Notes: a model not told the origin generated them from the letters alone. DNA of 64,000 bases from Pseudomonas lini (GCF_030812475.1 NZ_JAUSSR010000007.1:62001-126000); one strand, 5' to 3'; shown: positions 27,223 to 35,923, counted from the stretch's first letter. Numbers and translations are program-made.

Positions 27223-28224
27223 ATGACCGACAGCCCTCTCTCGCAAGCCCAATATGACGCCATCACCGATGCCGCTGCGCACTGGTGCATGCGGCTGCAC
27301 GCTGTCGACTGCACCGCGCAGGAGCGGCTGGCGTTCGAACAATGGCGTGATGCTCATCCGCTTCATGCGTTCGAGTACGAGGCCATGCTCGACATCTGGG
27401 AAGTCGCCGGGGATTTGCCGCGTCCCGATGCCGCCGTGCCCGCGGCCCGGATCAAACCTGCAACGCCTTGGCGCACGGTCGGCATCGCCGCAGCCGTATC
27501 TGCCCTGGCGTTGCCACTGGCGGCCTATAGCGGCTGGAACCTCGGTTGGCTACCCGATGCCTACCAGCACTTCGAGGCCAGCGACACGGTTCGCCAGATC
27601 ACCCTTGGCGATGGCAGCCAGGTGGAACTGAACCTGGGCAGTGAGCTGACGTTCAGCAACTACAAGGACCATCGTCGGGTCACGCTGGACAAGGGCGAAG
27701 CGTTTTTCAGCGTCAGCCATGACACCGCTCATCCCTTTATCGTCAAGGCAGCGGACGGCAGGATTCGGGTCACCGGGACCAAATTCAATGTCTGGATGTA
27801 TGAGGACCAGGTGCGCGTCAACCTGATTGAAGGATCAGTGCTGGTGAGCAGCAATGATGATCTTGCGGGCGATGGCTTGCGTCTGGGGCCAGCGATGCAG
27901 GCCCGTTACCGACACGGCGACTACACGCCGCAGATCAGCCAGACCTACCCCGACGATAATTCACTGGCCTGGCGCAGCGGCAAACTGGTGCTCGATGATC
28001 TGGCGCTGTCCGATGCCCTGCCCCTGATCAACCGATACCTGGACAAGCCGCTGATGCTGGCCGACCACAGTACCGGCTCGATCCGCCTTGGCGGCATCTA
28101 CAACATCAAGGAGCTCGGCAGTCTGGTGGCGTCGCTGCCCAAGGTGCTGCCGGTCTACCTGACCCGCAACAAGGATGGCAACCCGGTCCTCAACGCCATT
28201 CCGCGACAGTCCCCGAAAAGCTGA
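27223..28224 (+). CDS. FecR-family anti-sigma protein, FpvR-like candidate
   Basis: 333 residues. An N-terminal DUF4880 helical domain (AAAHWCMRLHAVDCTAQERL; EYEAMLDIWEVAGDL) faces the cytoplasm and would hold an ECF sigma factor. One membrane span follows at about 84-104 (TVGIAAAVSALALPLAAYSG). The FecR domain (DGSQVELNLGSELTFSNYKD; GTKFNVWMYEDQVRVNLIEG) and a C-terminal STN-like segment (LPLINRYLDKPLMLADHSTG) lie in the periplasm. No sigma gene or receptor is adjacent. Its convergent neighbour is pvdQ, so it may be the FpvR-type regulator of PvdS/FpvI, with the partner elsewhere; this is inference. Confidence 0.85.
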   Translation: MTDSPLSQAQYDAITDAAAHWCMRLHAVDCTAQERLAFEQWRDAHPLHAFEYEAMLDIWEVAGDLPRPDAAVPAARIKPATPWRTVGIAAAVSALALPLAAYSGWNLGWLPDAYQHFEASDTVRQITLGDGSQVELNLGSELTFSNYKDHRRVTLDKGEAFFSVSHDTAHPFIVKAADGRIRVTGTKFNVWMYEDQVRVNLIEGSVLVSSNDDLAGDGLRLGPAMQARYRHGDYTPQISQTYPDDNSLAWRSGKLVLDDLALSDALPLINRYLDKPLMLADHSTGSIRLGGIYNIKELGSLVASLPKVLPVYLTRNKDGNPVLNAIPRQSPKS

Positions 28225-28252
28225 AGGCCGCAGCCCTTGCGGGGTGCGGCCT
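28225..28252. terminator. Bidirectional terminator between fecR-like gene and pvdQ
   Basis: AGGCCGCA (28225-28232) pairs with TGCGGCCT (28245-28252), with further CCC/GGG pairing inside. It starts on the base after the FecR stop, and pvdQ ends at 28279 on the other strand. Confidence 0.7.
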
Positions 28253-28278
28253 CCATTCTTCGCTCGGTACCCATCGTT

Positions 28279-30624
28279 TTACTTTTTGGCCACCTTCCCG
28301 GCTTTTTCATCCTGCTCGCGGATCGTCAGGGCCTGATACTGCGGGTCCGACGTGATCTGCTGCTCGGTAAACGGCAACACGCTCAATTGTTTCTTCGAGA
28401 AGGCCAGGGTCTGGTCCCGGGCGTATTTCGATTCCGGATCACTGGACAGCGAGAACGCCAGCAGCCCTTGGGCCTGCGGTCCCTTTTCATCAAAAGTCAC
28501 CACCTGCAAATAGCTGGTGCCGCTGACGACTTCGCGTTTACCGTCGGTTCTCGGCACGCTCTGGATGGCGTTATAAACCCCCAGGGTACCGGGTCCGCCG
28601 TGAATCGGCGTTTGCTGGCCGCCACTGCTGACCACCTGGATGTCTCCCCAACGGCTGTCAGGCTTAAGACCTGATTGACCGACCTGCTCCACCGATGCCA
28701 GCATCGCCTCGCGGATGGCCTGCGCCACTGGGGGACGATCCACAGCCAGTCCACGCGGGGTGTGTTGCGGGTCTTTTGGATCGAACGCGACACGCCAGAC
28801 ATCAGGCGTTTCCTGCAACGCTTCCATTACGTTCTGGAAATGCACCCACCCAATCCCGGTGTCGAGATTCGCACTGCGGTCCCAGGCCTTGAGGCTGGCG
28901 CACAACGGCGTCAGTGTCGATGCATCGCCCCCCAGGTCCGCAGCGCAGAATTGCAGCAAGTCGGGCATCACCTGGTTGGCCTGATACACCTGGTCGTCCA
29001 TGACCATCCGTTGCAGGTCCGCCGGCGCAATCGGGCCGGCCTTGCTCAAGGTGCCCAGGCGATCCAAAGCAAAGCGTGAACGCAGCCCCAGAGGCTGGCC
29101 GTCCTGGCTGATGAGCGGCGAGAAGCCGGTGAGCGGTTGTGCCGGGTTGGCCATCCAGGCCGAATCGTTGGAGTGCTGCACAAAGTCCTTGCGCAACAAT
29201 TGCGGCAATCGCTCTGCACCATAGATACCTTTTTGCGCCGCTTGCGGATCGATATCCCAGGCGCAGGCGCTGTTGGAACCGTCGAGCACGATCATCTGCA
29301 ACCCGGCCCGGGGATCACTGCATTTGGCCAGCTTCTCGGCACTGACGTTCGGCACCACCGACAGGTTCATGTACAGCGTCTGCCCCTGATCGTCCGCCGC
29401 CAGGGTGTTGACCCAGGGGATGCCCTGGATCTTGTGGACCGAGGCCTGCAAGGCCTTGAGGCTGTCGGCACGGTTCATCGCGTACCACTGTTGCAACACC
29501 CGATCGTTATCCAGGTTGGCGTCACGCAAGCTATAGGCGAATTGATGGTCCCAGTCGAGTTTGCCCGGCCAGTGCACGATCGGGCCGAATTGCGAACTGT
29601 AGACCACATGGGACACCGCCCGTACCTGGCCATCCGGCTGCTTCACGTCCACGGTCACGGTCTGTTGCATCATCGGCAACGACTTGCCATCGAGCAGGTA
29701 ACGGGTTGGATCCTTCGGATCGAGTTGCAGGCGATAAAGGGTGAAATGTTTGGACGTGTCCACGGTGTGGGTCCAGGCCAGGTACTGGTTGAAACCGATA
29801 TTGATCATCGGCAGCCCGGGCAACGCGGCGCCCATGACGTCCAGCTTGCCGGGAATGGTCAGGTGCATCTGGTAGAAGCGCATCCCGCCGACCCAGGGGA
29901 AATGCGGATTGGCCAGCAACATGCCGCGGCCATTGAAGGAGCGCTCGCTGCCGATGGCTACCGCATTGCTGCCGCGATCCAGGGCGAAGCGCTGCATGCG
30001 CGAATGGGCGAGCTGGAATGAGGTCGGGGCGGCTGTCGTTCGAGCGACGGCTTTGGGTGGGGTGGCACCGGCCAGGGCTTCGGCAAACTGCCCTGCGCCG
30101 CCTTCGACCAGCAGACGACGGGTCAACCTGACCAGATCCTGCGCCGTCACCTCGCGCACCCAGTCGCCCTGGCATTGTTGGGGTAAACCCTGGGCCCGGC
30201 GCTCTTTCAGGGCACGGTTGTAGCCGGCGACATAACCGTCGATCAGCTGGCGGATTTCCGGTGTTTGCGCCTGCCAGAAAGCGTCGACGGCCTGAGGGGT
30301 GTTCAACCAGGTGAAAAACACATCGCTGACCCGGTTTTCCCGCTCTTCGACGGTGAATTGGTCCGGGCCGAAATAGCGAGACCGTTCACCGTTCACCGTG
30401 GTGATCTCATTGGCCAGCAGGCACAGGTTGTCCTGGGCGTAGGCATAGCCGATGCCATAGCCGAGGCCGCGCTCGTTCTCGGCGCGAATATGCGGCACGC
30501 CGAACGTGGTGCGACGGATATCGGCTGTCGCCTGCTCCGACTGGCTGCGCGCGTTCGCCGCAAGACTCAAGCCCACCAACACCGCGGCAAGGCTCAACCT
30601 GGTTAACTGCCTGGAAATAATCAC
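28279..30624 (-). CDS. pvdQ: PvdQ acylase (pyoverdine maturation; acyl-homoserine lactone acylase)
   Basis: 781 residues, an N-terminal-nucleophile hydrolase of the penicillin acylase type. A signal peptide ([20 protein letters not shown]) exports it; autocleavage before Ser219 in [13 protein letters not shown] would yield alpha and beta chains. The oxyanion and binding segments ([37 protein letters not shown]) are intact. PvdQ removes the myristoyl chain from the pyoverdine precursor in the periplasm, and homologues also degrade long acyl-homoserine lactones. The start is GTG at 30624, supported by AGGAG at nine bases. A PvdS-type promoter motif lies 70-92 bases upstream. Confidence 0.93.
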   Translation of the reverse strand: MIISRQLTRLSLAAVLVGLSLAANARSQSEQATADIRRTTFGVPHIRAENERGLGYGIGYAYAQDNLCLLANEITTVNGERSRYFGPDQFTVEERENRVSDVFFTWLNTPQAVDAFWQAQTPEIRQLIDGYVAGYNRALKERRAQGLPQQCQGDWVREVTAQDLVRLTRRLLVEGGAGQFAEALAGATPPKAVARTTAAPTSFQLAHSRMQRFALDRGSNAVAIGSERSFNGRGMLLANPHFPWVGGMRFYQMHLTIPGKLDVMGAALPGLPMINIGFNQYLAWTHTVDTSKHFTLYRLQLDPKDPTRYLLDGKSLPMMQQTVTVDVKQPDGQVRAVSHVVYSSQFGPIVHWPGKLDWDHQFAYSLRDANLDNDRVLQQWYAMNRADSLKALQASVHKIQGIPWVNTLAADDQGQTLYMNLSVVPNVSAEKLAKCSDPRAGLQMIVLDGSNSACAWDIDPQAAQKGIYGAERLPQLLRKDFVQHSNDSAWMANPAQPLTGFSPLISQDGQPLGLRSRFALDRLGTLSKAGPIAPADLQRMVMDDQVYQANQVMPDLLQFCAADLGGDASTLTPLCASLKAWDRSANLDTGIGWVHFQNVMEALQETPDVWRVAFDPKDPQHTPRGLAVDRPPVAQAIREAMLASVEQVGQSGLKPDSRWGDIQVVSSGGQQTPIHGGPGTLGVYNAIQSVPRTDGKREVVSGTSYLQVVTFDEKGPQAQGLLAFSLSSDPESKYARDQTLAFSKKQLSVLPFTEQQITSDPQYQALTIREQDEKAGKVAKK

Positions 30625-30693
30625 GCTCGCTCCTGATCGTATGAACGAAGGTCACACCCTGCGTCGTTGCCCGCAATGTGCCTCCCCCTAAAG

Positions 30694-30716
30694 ACGAAGC
30701 AAACGAAAAAAATTTA
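30694..30716 (-). promoter_or_regulatory. Candidate PvdS (iron-starvation) promoter for pvdQ
   Basis: On the minus strand TAAAT (30716-30712) and CGT (30696-30694) are separated by 15 bases; the published iron-starvation box is TAAAT-N16-CGT, so the spacing is one short. It is preceded by CC, as in the extended consensus. Distance to the pvdQ start fits a promoter. Confidence 0.5.
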
Positions 30717-30875
30717 GGGCTTTGCCCCCCGCCATCAGGGCGTCTGACGTAGCGCTGACGCGATGGCGACAAAATTTCTACATTCGAGCCTTCATGATTT
30801 GCCCGGCTCATCCGTCTTATTGATTGAGAGCACTCATCACATTTTCCGGTTCAGGCTCTGAAAAGGAGTTTTTGC

Positions 30876-31247
30876 ATGTACAACTCGCAACTGCCAACGG
30901 ACGGTAGCACTGCGCCAACGGGCACCGCCATGGGCTCAGGCGTTTTCGATCAACGTACCGAGCGCCACGGCAACGAGCGCATCAGATGCCTGCTCAAGAG
31001 CTTTGGGCTGCGCACCAGTCTGATTCGCCTGAAGGTCATCGACGCCCTGCTCACCGCCGCCGACAACGACCGCAGCCTGGGGGTGCGTGGCGTGCACAGT
31101 CACCTGCTGGACCTGGACATCCCGTTGTCGTTTCTCAGTGTGCGGGAAGTGTTGAAACGTCTCTGCGGCGAAGGCGTGATCACTCTCAATCCGGACAAGA
31201 GCTACAGCCTGCATCCGCAGGCCGCCGCCGTTCTCCACCACGAATAA
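30876..31247 (+). CDS. Fur-fold regulator lacking metal sites (PA2384-like)
   Basis: 123 residues. The middle (RIRCLLKSFGLRTSLIRLKV; GVHSHLLDLDIPLSFLSVRE; LKRLCGEGVITLNPD) is the winged-helix half of Fur. The C-terminal dimerisation domain with its metal-binding histidines is almost absent, so it should not sense metal like Fur. In P. aeruginosa the gene beside pvdQ, PA2384, encodes a similar Fur-like protein that affects iron genes, and synteny is kept here. AAAAGGAG precedes the ATG. Divergent from pvdQ with a 251-base shared region. Confidence 0.8.
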   Translation: MYNSQLPTDGSTAPTGTAMGSGVFDQRTERHGNERIRCLLKSFGLRTSLIRLKVIDALLTAADNDRSLGVRGVHSHLLDLDIPLSFLSVREVLKRLCGEGVITLNPDKSYSLHPQAAAVLHHE

Positions 31248-31266
31248 CCCGGCCGATGGGCGTCGC

Positions 31267-31455
31267 TCAGGACTTGACCTTGCGGCGCATCACGCCATTG
31301 ATCACCACCACCAGCACCGCCACGCCAATGGCGATGTACTGGAACAGCTTTTCGTCGATGACGCCGGTGTTCTGCAGATAAGAAAGGCCGAACATGATGC
31401 CCAGCACGACCAGGGAGATCAGAATCGAGTATTTCAAACGTTGCGACTGAGTCAT
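31267..31455 (-). CDS. Small two-span membrane protein, 62 aa
   Basis: Two hydrophobic segments (YSILISLVVLGIMFGLSYL and IAIGVAVLVVVINGVM) separated by a short polar loop, with a positively charged C-terminus (RRKVKS). The start at 31455 leaves AGGAA seven bases upstream; an ATG six bases earlier is too close to that site. Convergent with the Fur-fold gene. Family not recognised. Confidence 0.7.
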   Translation of the reverse strand: MTQSQRLKYSILISLVVLGIMFGLSYLQNTGVIDEKLFQYIAIGVAVLVVVINGVMRRKVKS

Positions 31456-31549
31456 TGCCATTTCCTGAATGTGTGCGTGAAGCTGAAAAATGTTGTATCC
31501 GCATGCGGGCCAGGCCGCTAATGCCGGACAGTTAAGCAAATGAGGCCCC

Positions 31550-31663
31550 TGTAGGAGCGAGCTTGCTCCGGGCGGCGTTCCGACGATGGTCGTTAACGAT
31601 AACGCGTGCTTGCTGGTTAACTGCGGCGCTCCTGAGTCCATCGCGAGCGAGCTCGCTCCTACA
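31550..31663. repeat. REP doublet (REPIN), GATGG-loop type
   Basis: Left arm TGTAGGAGCGAGCTTGCTCC at 31550, right arm GCGAGCGAGCTCGCTCCTAC to 31663; loop contains CGTTAACGATAACGCG. The 200 bases after it, up to the DUF411 gene, hold no gene that I can support. Confidence 0.85.
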
Positions 31664-31878
31664 TGACCGGCGTTAAGCCAAGCCCCTGGCTTTTACGGGA
31701 TGGGACTGCAAACGGGCTCATGTTACCGCCGATGAAGCGTTTTGGCTTCTTGCGGCGCTCACCATGAGGATTTTCCAACGTTGGGTCGATCCAGTATTAC
31801 TTCGAAACAGTCTTGCGCCTCGTAGTTGTTTAGAATGGTCAGAATGCACTTTTCTGGCCGCAACCCGAGAGACTCCCC

Positions 31879-32325
31879 ATGCGAACCCATCTGCGTCTGG
31901 TCGCCCTGAGCGCCCTGTTCATTTCCTCTCTGGCCCAGGCCGCCGACCTGATCCCGATCGAAGTCCACCGCGACGCCAACTGCGGTTGCTGCAAAAAATG
32001 GATCAGCCATCTGGAGGCCAACGGTTTCAAGGTCGATGATCGCGTCGAAACCAACATGAGCGAATTCAAGCAACAGCACGGCGTGCCGCCGCGTCTGTCG
32101 TCGTGCCACACCGGCCTGATCAACGGCAAATTCGTTGAAGGCCATGTGCCCGCCGATCAGGTACTGGCCCTGGGCAAGCGCGACGATCTGCTGGGTGTCG
32201 CCGCCCCCGGCATGCCCATGGGTTCGCCCGGCATGGAAATGGACGGCATGAGCGATGCCTATCAGGTGATCGGCCTGCAAAAGGACGGCACTGACGTGGT
32301 GGTGGCGGACTACCCTGCCCATTGA
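31879..32325 (+). CDS. DUF411 periplasmic metal-binding protein
   Basis: 148 residues with a clear signal peptide (LVALSALFISSLAQA, cleavage near ADLIP). The mature part carries the DUF411 signature RDANCGCCKKWISHL, a CxCC motif likely to bind Cu or a related soft metal, and a Met-rich stretch (GMPMGSPGMEMDGM) typical of periplasmic copper proteins. The family often sits near copper-resistance genes, but none is here. Its stop overlaps the next start by one base, so translation of the two is coupled. Confidence 0.85.
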   Translation: MRTHLRLVALSALFISSLAQAADLIPIEVHRDANCGCCKKWISHLEANGFKVDDRVETNMSEFKQQHGVPPRLSSCHTGLINGKFVEGHVPADQVLALGKRDDLLGVAAPGMPMGSPGMEMDGMSDAYQVIGLQKDGTDVVVADYPAH

Positions 32326-32759
32326 TGTCCGGTGCGTACATCGGGCTGTTCTTTGCCGCGTTTGGCGCCGCGACCCTGCTGCCGTTGCAGTCCGAAGCGC
32401 TGCTGGTGGGCTTGCTGGTCAGCGACCGGTACTGGCTATGGTTGTTGCTGGTCGTGGCCACGCTGGGCAATGTCCTGGGGTCGCTGATCAACTGGTGGCT
32501 GGGCCGTGGGATCGAGCGCTTCCGCGATCGGCGCTGGTTTCCGGTCAGTCCGCGCCATCTGGAAAAAGCCCGAATCAATTATCAGCGCTACGGTCATTGG
32601 TCCTTGCTGCTAAGTTGGGTACCCGTTATCGGTGATCCGCTGACCCTGGTGGCCGGTGTGATGCGCGAACCGCTGGGGCGATTTCTGCTGATCGTGACTC
32701 TCGCCAAGGGCGCTCGCTATGGCGTGCTGGCCCTGGCCACCCTGGGCTGGATGGGTTGA
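32325..32759 (+). CDS. YqaA/DedA-like small membrane protein
   Basis: 144 residues with three to four hydrophobic helices (AYIGLFFAAFGAATLLPL; YWLWLLLVVATLGNVLGSL). It has the SNARE-assoc/VTT family core motif in short form: NWWLGRGIERF, YGHWSLLLSWVPVIGDPLTL and AGVMREPLGRFL. Members are lipid scramblase- or flippase-like and affect membrane physiology. The ATG at 32325 overlaps the DUF411 stop (TGATG). Pairing with a metal-binding exported protein is of unknown meaning. Confidence 0.82.
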   Translation: MSGAYIGLFFAAFGAATLLPLQSEALLVGLLVSDRYWLWLLLVVATLGNVLGSLINWWLGRGIERFRDRRWFPVSPRHLEKARINYQRYGHWSLLLSWVPVIGDPLTLVAGVMREPLGRFLLIVTLAKGARYGVLALATLGWMG

Positions 32760-32841
32760 ACGATCTTTCGCCGCGATTGCCTGTGTTTAATGCCGTCCTG
32801 ACATGCCGATCCAGCATCGGCGGATTCCAATGGAGTTTCCC

Positions 32842-33867
32842 ATGCCCCAGATACGCTCGCGCTGGCTGCCCAGCCTGCTGCTGACCGCCGCCCTGCCGGT
32901 CATCGCTCATGCCGAAGGCCCGGCATATGGTCCGCAATTGCAAGGCTTCGAATACCCCTACACGGTCAAGCATTTCGACTTCCAGTCCCAGGGCAAAACC
33001 CTGCAGATGGGCTACATGGACGTCGCCGCCAACGGCAAGGCCAACGGACGCAGCATCGTGTTGCTGCATGGCAAGAATTTCTGCGGCGCAACCTGGGACA
33101 CCTCGATCAAGGCCCTGAGCGACGCCGGTTACCGGGTCATCGCCCCGGACCAGATCGGTTTCTGTACATCCAGCAAGCCGGACAACTACCAATACAGCTT
33201 CCAGCAGCTGGCCACCAATACCCAGCAACTGCTCAAGGCCCTCGGTATCCAGAAGGCAACGTTGCTCGGGCACTCCACCGGCGGCATGCTCGCCACCCGC
33301 TATGCGCTGCTGTATCCCGATCAGGTCGACCAACTGGCCCTGGTCAACCCCATCGGCCTGGAAGACTGGAAAGCCCTCGGCGTTCCCTACCGCACGGTGG
33401 ATCAATGGTATGAACGCGAACTGAAGGTCACCGCCCAGGGCATCCGCGACTACGAGCGCAGCACCTATTACGACGGCCGCTGGAAACCCGAGTTCGACCG
33501 CTGGGTGGACATGCTCGCGGGCCTGAGCAAAGGGCCGGGCAAGACTCAGGTGGCGTGGAATTCGGCGTTGATCTACGACATGATCTTCACTCAACCGGTT
33601 TACTACGAGTTCAAGGACTTGAAGATGCCGACGCTGTTGCTGATCGGCACTTCCGACACCACGGCCATTGGCAAGGACCTTGCGCCGCCCGAGGTCAAGG
33701 CGAAAATCGGGCACTACCCGGTGCTAGGCAAGCAGGTGGCGAAACTGATTCCCCAATCGACGCTTGTCGAGTTTCCTGGCATGGGCCACGCGCCGCAGAT
33801 GGAAGAACCGGCGAAATTCCACCAGGCGCTGCTGGCCTGGCTCAACAAAACCGATACCCTTCGTTAA
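32842..33867 (+). CDS. Exported alpha/beta hydrolase
   Basis: 341 residues. A signal peptide (PSLLLTAALPVIAHA) is followed by an alpha/beta hydrolase domain: oxyanion region LLHGKNFCGATW, nucleophile elbow GHSTGGM, acid likely in LLIGTSDTTAIG and catalytic histidine in FPGMGHAPQME. The start at 32842 is chosen for GGAG ten bases upstream and because it begins the signal peptide. The substrate could be an ester, lactone or haloalkane; nothing here decides. It ends 13 bases before the dehydrogenase gene, so they are one operon. Confidence 0.88.
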   Translation: MPQIRSRWLPSLLLTAALPVIAHAEGPAYGPQLQGFEYPYTVKHFDFQSQGKTLQMGYMDVAANGKANGRSIVLLHGKNFCGATWDTSIKALSDAGYRVIAPDQIGFCTSSKPDNYQYSFQQLATNTQQLLKALGIQKATLLGHSTGGMLATRYALLYPDQVDQLALVNPIGLEDWKALGVPYRTVDQWYERELKVTAQGIRDYERSTYYDGRWKPEFDRWVDMLAGLSKGPGKTQVAWNSALIYDMIFTQPVYYEFKDLKMPTLLLIGTSDTTAIGKDLAPPEVKAKIGHYPVLGKQVAKLIPQSTLVEFPGMGHAPQMEEPAKFHQALLAWLNKTDTLR

Positions 33868-33880
33868 TGAGGCAAGGCTG

Positions 33881-34831
33881 ATGGCGGTGCAGATCGCGGT
33901 AATCGATGACTGGCAGGATGTGGCCCGGGACGTGGTGGACTGGTCGGCGCTGGACGCCATCGGCCAGGTGAGTTTTATTCATGACTACCCTGCCGACAAC
34001 ACAACCCTGGCACAGCGCCTGGGTGAGTTCGAGGTGATCTGCGTGATGCGCGAGCGCACCCGATTCGACCAGGATCTGTTGCAGCGCCTACCGAAACTCA
34101 AGCTGCTGGTCACCGGCGGCATGCGCAACGCCGCCCTGGACCTTGAAGCCGCCGCCGCGCTCGGGATACAGGTCTGCGGCACCGACAGCTACAAACACGC
34201 CGCGCCGGAATTGACCTGGGCGCTGATCATGGCCGCCACGCGCAACCTGGTCGTCGAAGCCAACGCCTTGCGCGCAGGCGGTTGGCAACAAGGCCTGGGT
34301 GGCGACCTGCACGGCAAGACCCTGGGTATTCTCGGGCTGGGCAGCATCGGGCAGCGTGTCGCCCGGTTCGGCCAGGTGTTCGGCATGCGGGTGATTGCCT
34401 GGAGCGAAAACCTGACCGCCGAACGCGCGGCCGAAGTCGACGTGACCTATGTCAGCAAGCAGGAACTGTTCGAACAGGCCGATGTGCTGTCGGTGCACCT
34501 GGTGCTCAGCGAGCGCAGCCGTGGCATGGTCGATGCCCAGGCGCTGGACTGGATGAAGCCTGGCGCGCTGCTGGTCAACACCGCCCGCGGGCCGATCGTC
34601 GATGAAGCGGCGCTGATCAAGGCCCTGCAGAAACAACGGCTGGCCGGCGCGGCGCTGGACGTGTTCGAGCAGGAACCGCTGCCCGCCCTTCATCCCTTCC
34701 GGACCCTGGAAAATGTACTGGCCACGCCCCATGTCGGGTACGTCAGCCAGCAGAACTACCAGCAGTTCTTTTCGCAGATGATCGAGGACATCCAGGCCTG
34801 GTCGGCGGGCGCGCCGATTCGCCTGCTGTAG
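33881..34831 (+). CDS. D-2-hydroxyacid dehydrogenase family protein
   Basis: 316 residues, NAD-dependent. The Rossmann motif is GILGLGSIGQRVARFG. The catalytic Arg lies in NTARGPIVDE, Glu in DVFEQEPLP and His in TPHVGYVS. It should reduce a 2-keto acid to the D-2-hydroxy acid or the reverse. GAGG-type site precedes ATG 33881. Its TAG stop (34829-34831) lies inside the start of a REP element, which supplies the last codons. Downstream of the exported hydrolase; a shared pathway, hydrolysis of an ester then oxidation of the acid, is possible. Confidence 0.9.
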   Translation: MAVQIAVIDDWQDVARDVVDWSALDAIGQVSFIHDYPADNTTLAQRLGEFEVICVMRERTRFDQDLLQRLPKLKLLVTGGMRNAALDLEAAAALGIQVCGTDSYKHAAPELTWALIMAATRNLVVEANALRAGGWQQGLGGDLHGKTLGILGLGSIGQRVARFGQVFGMRVIAWSENLTAERAAEVDVTYVSKQELFEQADVLSVHLVLSERSRGMVDAQALDWMKPGALLVNTARGPIVDEAALIKALQKQRLAGAALDVFEQEPLPALHPFRTLENVLATPHVGYVSQQNYQQFFSQMIEDIQAWSAGAPIRLL

Positions 34832-34937
34832 GAGCAAGCTTGCTCGCGATGGACTTTAAAGTGCCCCGCTCATTCAGGACGCACGCATTATCGTTATCCC
34901 CATCGTCGGAACGCCGCCCGGAGCAAGCTCGCTCCTG
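34827..34937. repeat. REP doublet overlapping the dehydrogenase stop codon
   Basis: Left arm TGTAGGAGCAAGCTTGCTCG starts at 34827 and contains the stop TAG of the upstream gene; the right arm GGAGCAAGCTCGCTCCTG ends at about 34937. Loop includes CATTATCGTTATCCCCATCG, the reverse of the AACGATAACG loop. Confidence 0.85.
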
Positions 34938-35061
34938 AAGTCCACCCGCCATCGCCCCACGAAGCGACGGACGCGAGCAGAACCATTCAACTATATCGGC
35001 CTGCTCGATGTCTCAACCTTGACGGGTTCGAACTGAATCCTGTCCACGTGGAGCATCGCCA

Positions 35062-35370
35062 ATGACCATCCGACTTGCTGCTTTCACCACCCCACTGCTG
35101 CTGGTTTTCGCCCTGTCCGGTTGCGTTGCATTCGTCGAGAGTGATGAAGAGGAGCCTGTCCTGAAACCCGAATGCCCCAAAGGCCAGGTCTGGGACAGCA
35201 ATCAACAGAAATGCCTGAAGCAGAACAGCAGCCTGGCACCGGACGCCGACCGTACCGATTACGCCTATCGCCCGCAGGAGCAATTGCAGCAGATCAAATC
35301 GATTTATGGCAGCATCTGCGAGGAATATCAGGACCTGGCCGCGGCCTTCAACGATTTGTCGAAAACCTGA
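35062..35370 (+). CDS. Small lipoprotein upstream of ECF sigma gene
   Basis: 102 residues. Signal peptide with lipobox LSGC (Cys20). The mature part is acidic at first (ESDEEEPVLKPECPKGQVW), has a CxxGQVWDSNQQKC motif (two cysteines that could form a disulfide), and ends in a helix with one further cysteine (SIYGSICEEYQDLAAAF). Family not recognised. Only 25 bases separate its stop from the proposed start of the sigma factor, so it probably belongs to the same operon and could be a signal or accessory for it. Confidence 0.72.
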   Translation: MTIRLAAFTTPLLLVFALSGCVAFVESDEEEPVLKPECPKGQVWDSNQQKCLKQNSSLAPDADRTDYAYRPQEQLQQIKSIYGSICEEYQDLAAAFNDLSKT

Positions 35371-35395
35371 CACCCCAAAGCGAACGGAGGTCGCC

Positions 35396-35923
35396 ATCGC
35401 CAGCGATCAGGCAATAAGGGCAGAACTGGGCCAGCATCTGGCGTGTCTATGGCGCTACGGCCTGCTGCTGTCCCGGCAACGGTATGTCGCCGAAGAACTG
35501 GCCCAGGCCACCTGCGTACGGGCGCTCGAGCGTGCCCGGCAGTTCGTTCCGGGTACCCGCATGGACTGTTGGCTGCTGGGCATTTTGCATTCGATCTGGC
35601 GCAACGAGGTCCGCTCGCGTCGGGTGCGTCAGGGCCAGGGCGTGGTGGGGACTGACAACGCATTGTGGTTCGACAATGAATATGCGGCGCAACCCAACGT
35701 CTTCGCGACCCAGGTGATCCGGCGCGTCGACGCGTTGCCCGAAGCCCAGCGTGAAAGCGTCTATCTCGCCTATGTCGAAGGCCTGTCCTATCGCGAGGTG
35801 GCCGAGGTGCTGCAATTACCCGTCGGCACCGTCATCGGCCGCCTGACCGCCGCACGGGTGAAGCTCGCCGAGTACCCGCCGTTGCATGCCGTACCGACCC
35901 CCTCCACGGAAGAGCGTCGATGA
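35396..35923 (+). CDS. ECF-type RNA polymerase sigma factor with AUC in the start position
   Basis: Family-like sequence begins at ASDQAIRAELGQHLACLW. Region 2 reads LLSRQRYVAEELAQATCVRA and CWLLGILHSIWRNEVRS, and region 4 reads ALPEAQRESVYLAYVEGLSY, then REVAEVLQLPVGTVIGRL. A strong GGAGG site is at 35386-35390, and five bases later stands ATC (35396), where an ATG is expected; no ATG, GTG or TTG is in frame near it. The only upstream in-frame ATG, 35306, lies inside the lipoprotein gene without a site. AUC initiation, a point mutation from ATG, or a base error are all possible. Length from ATC is 175 residues, normal for the family. It overlaps the anti-sigma gene by four bases. Confidence 0.82.
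   Translation: MASDQAIRAELGQHLACLWRYGLLLSRQRYVAEELAQATCVRALERARQFVPGTRMDCWLLGILHSIWRNEVRSRRVRQGQGVVGTDNALWFDNEYAAQPNVFATQVIRRVDALPEAQRESVYLAYVEGLSYREVAEVLQLPVGTVIGRLTAARVKLAEYPPLHAVPTPSTEERR

Noticed and set aside
31676..31694. Hairpin AGCCA/TGGCT followed by TTTT
   Set aside because: Short five-pair stem with no gene ending before it on that strand; could be chance.
33764..33880. Longer start of the D-2-hydroxyacid dehydrogenase inside the hydrolase gene
   Set aside because: The extra residues are arginine-rich read-through of the hydrolase frame; GAGG precedes ATG 33881.
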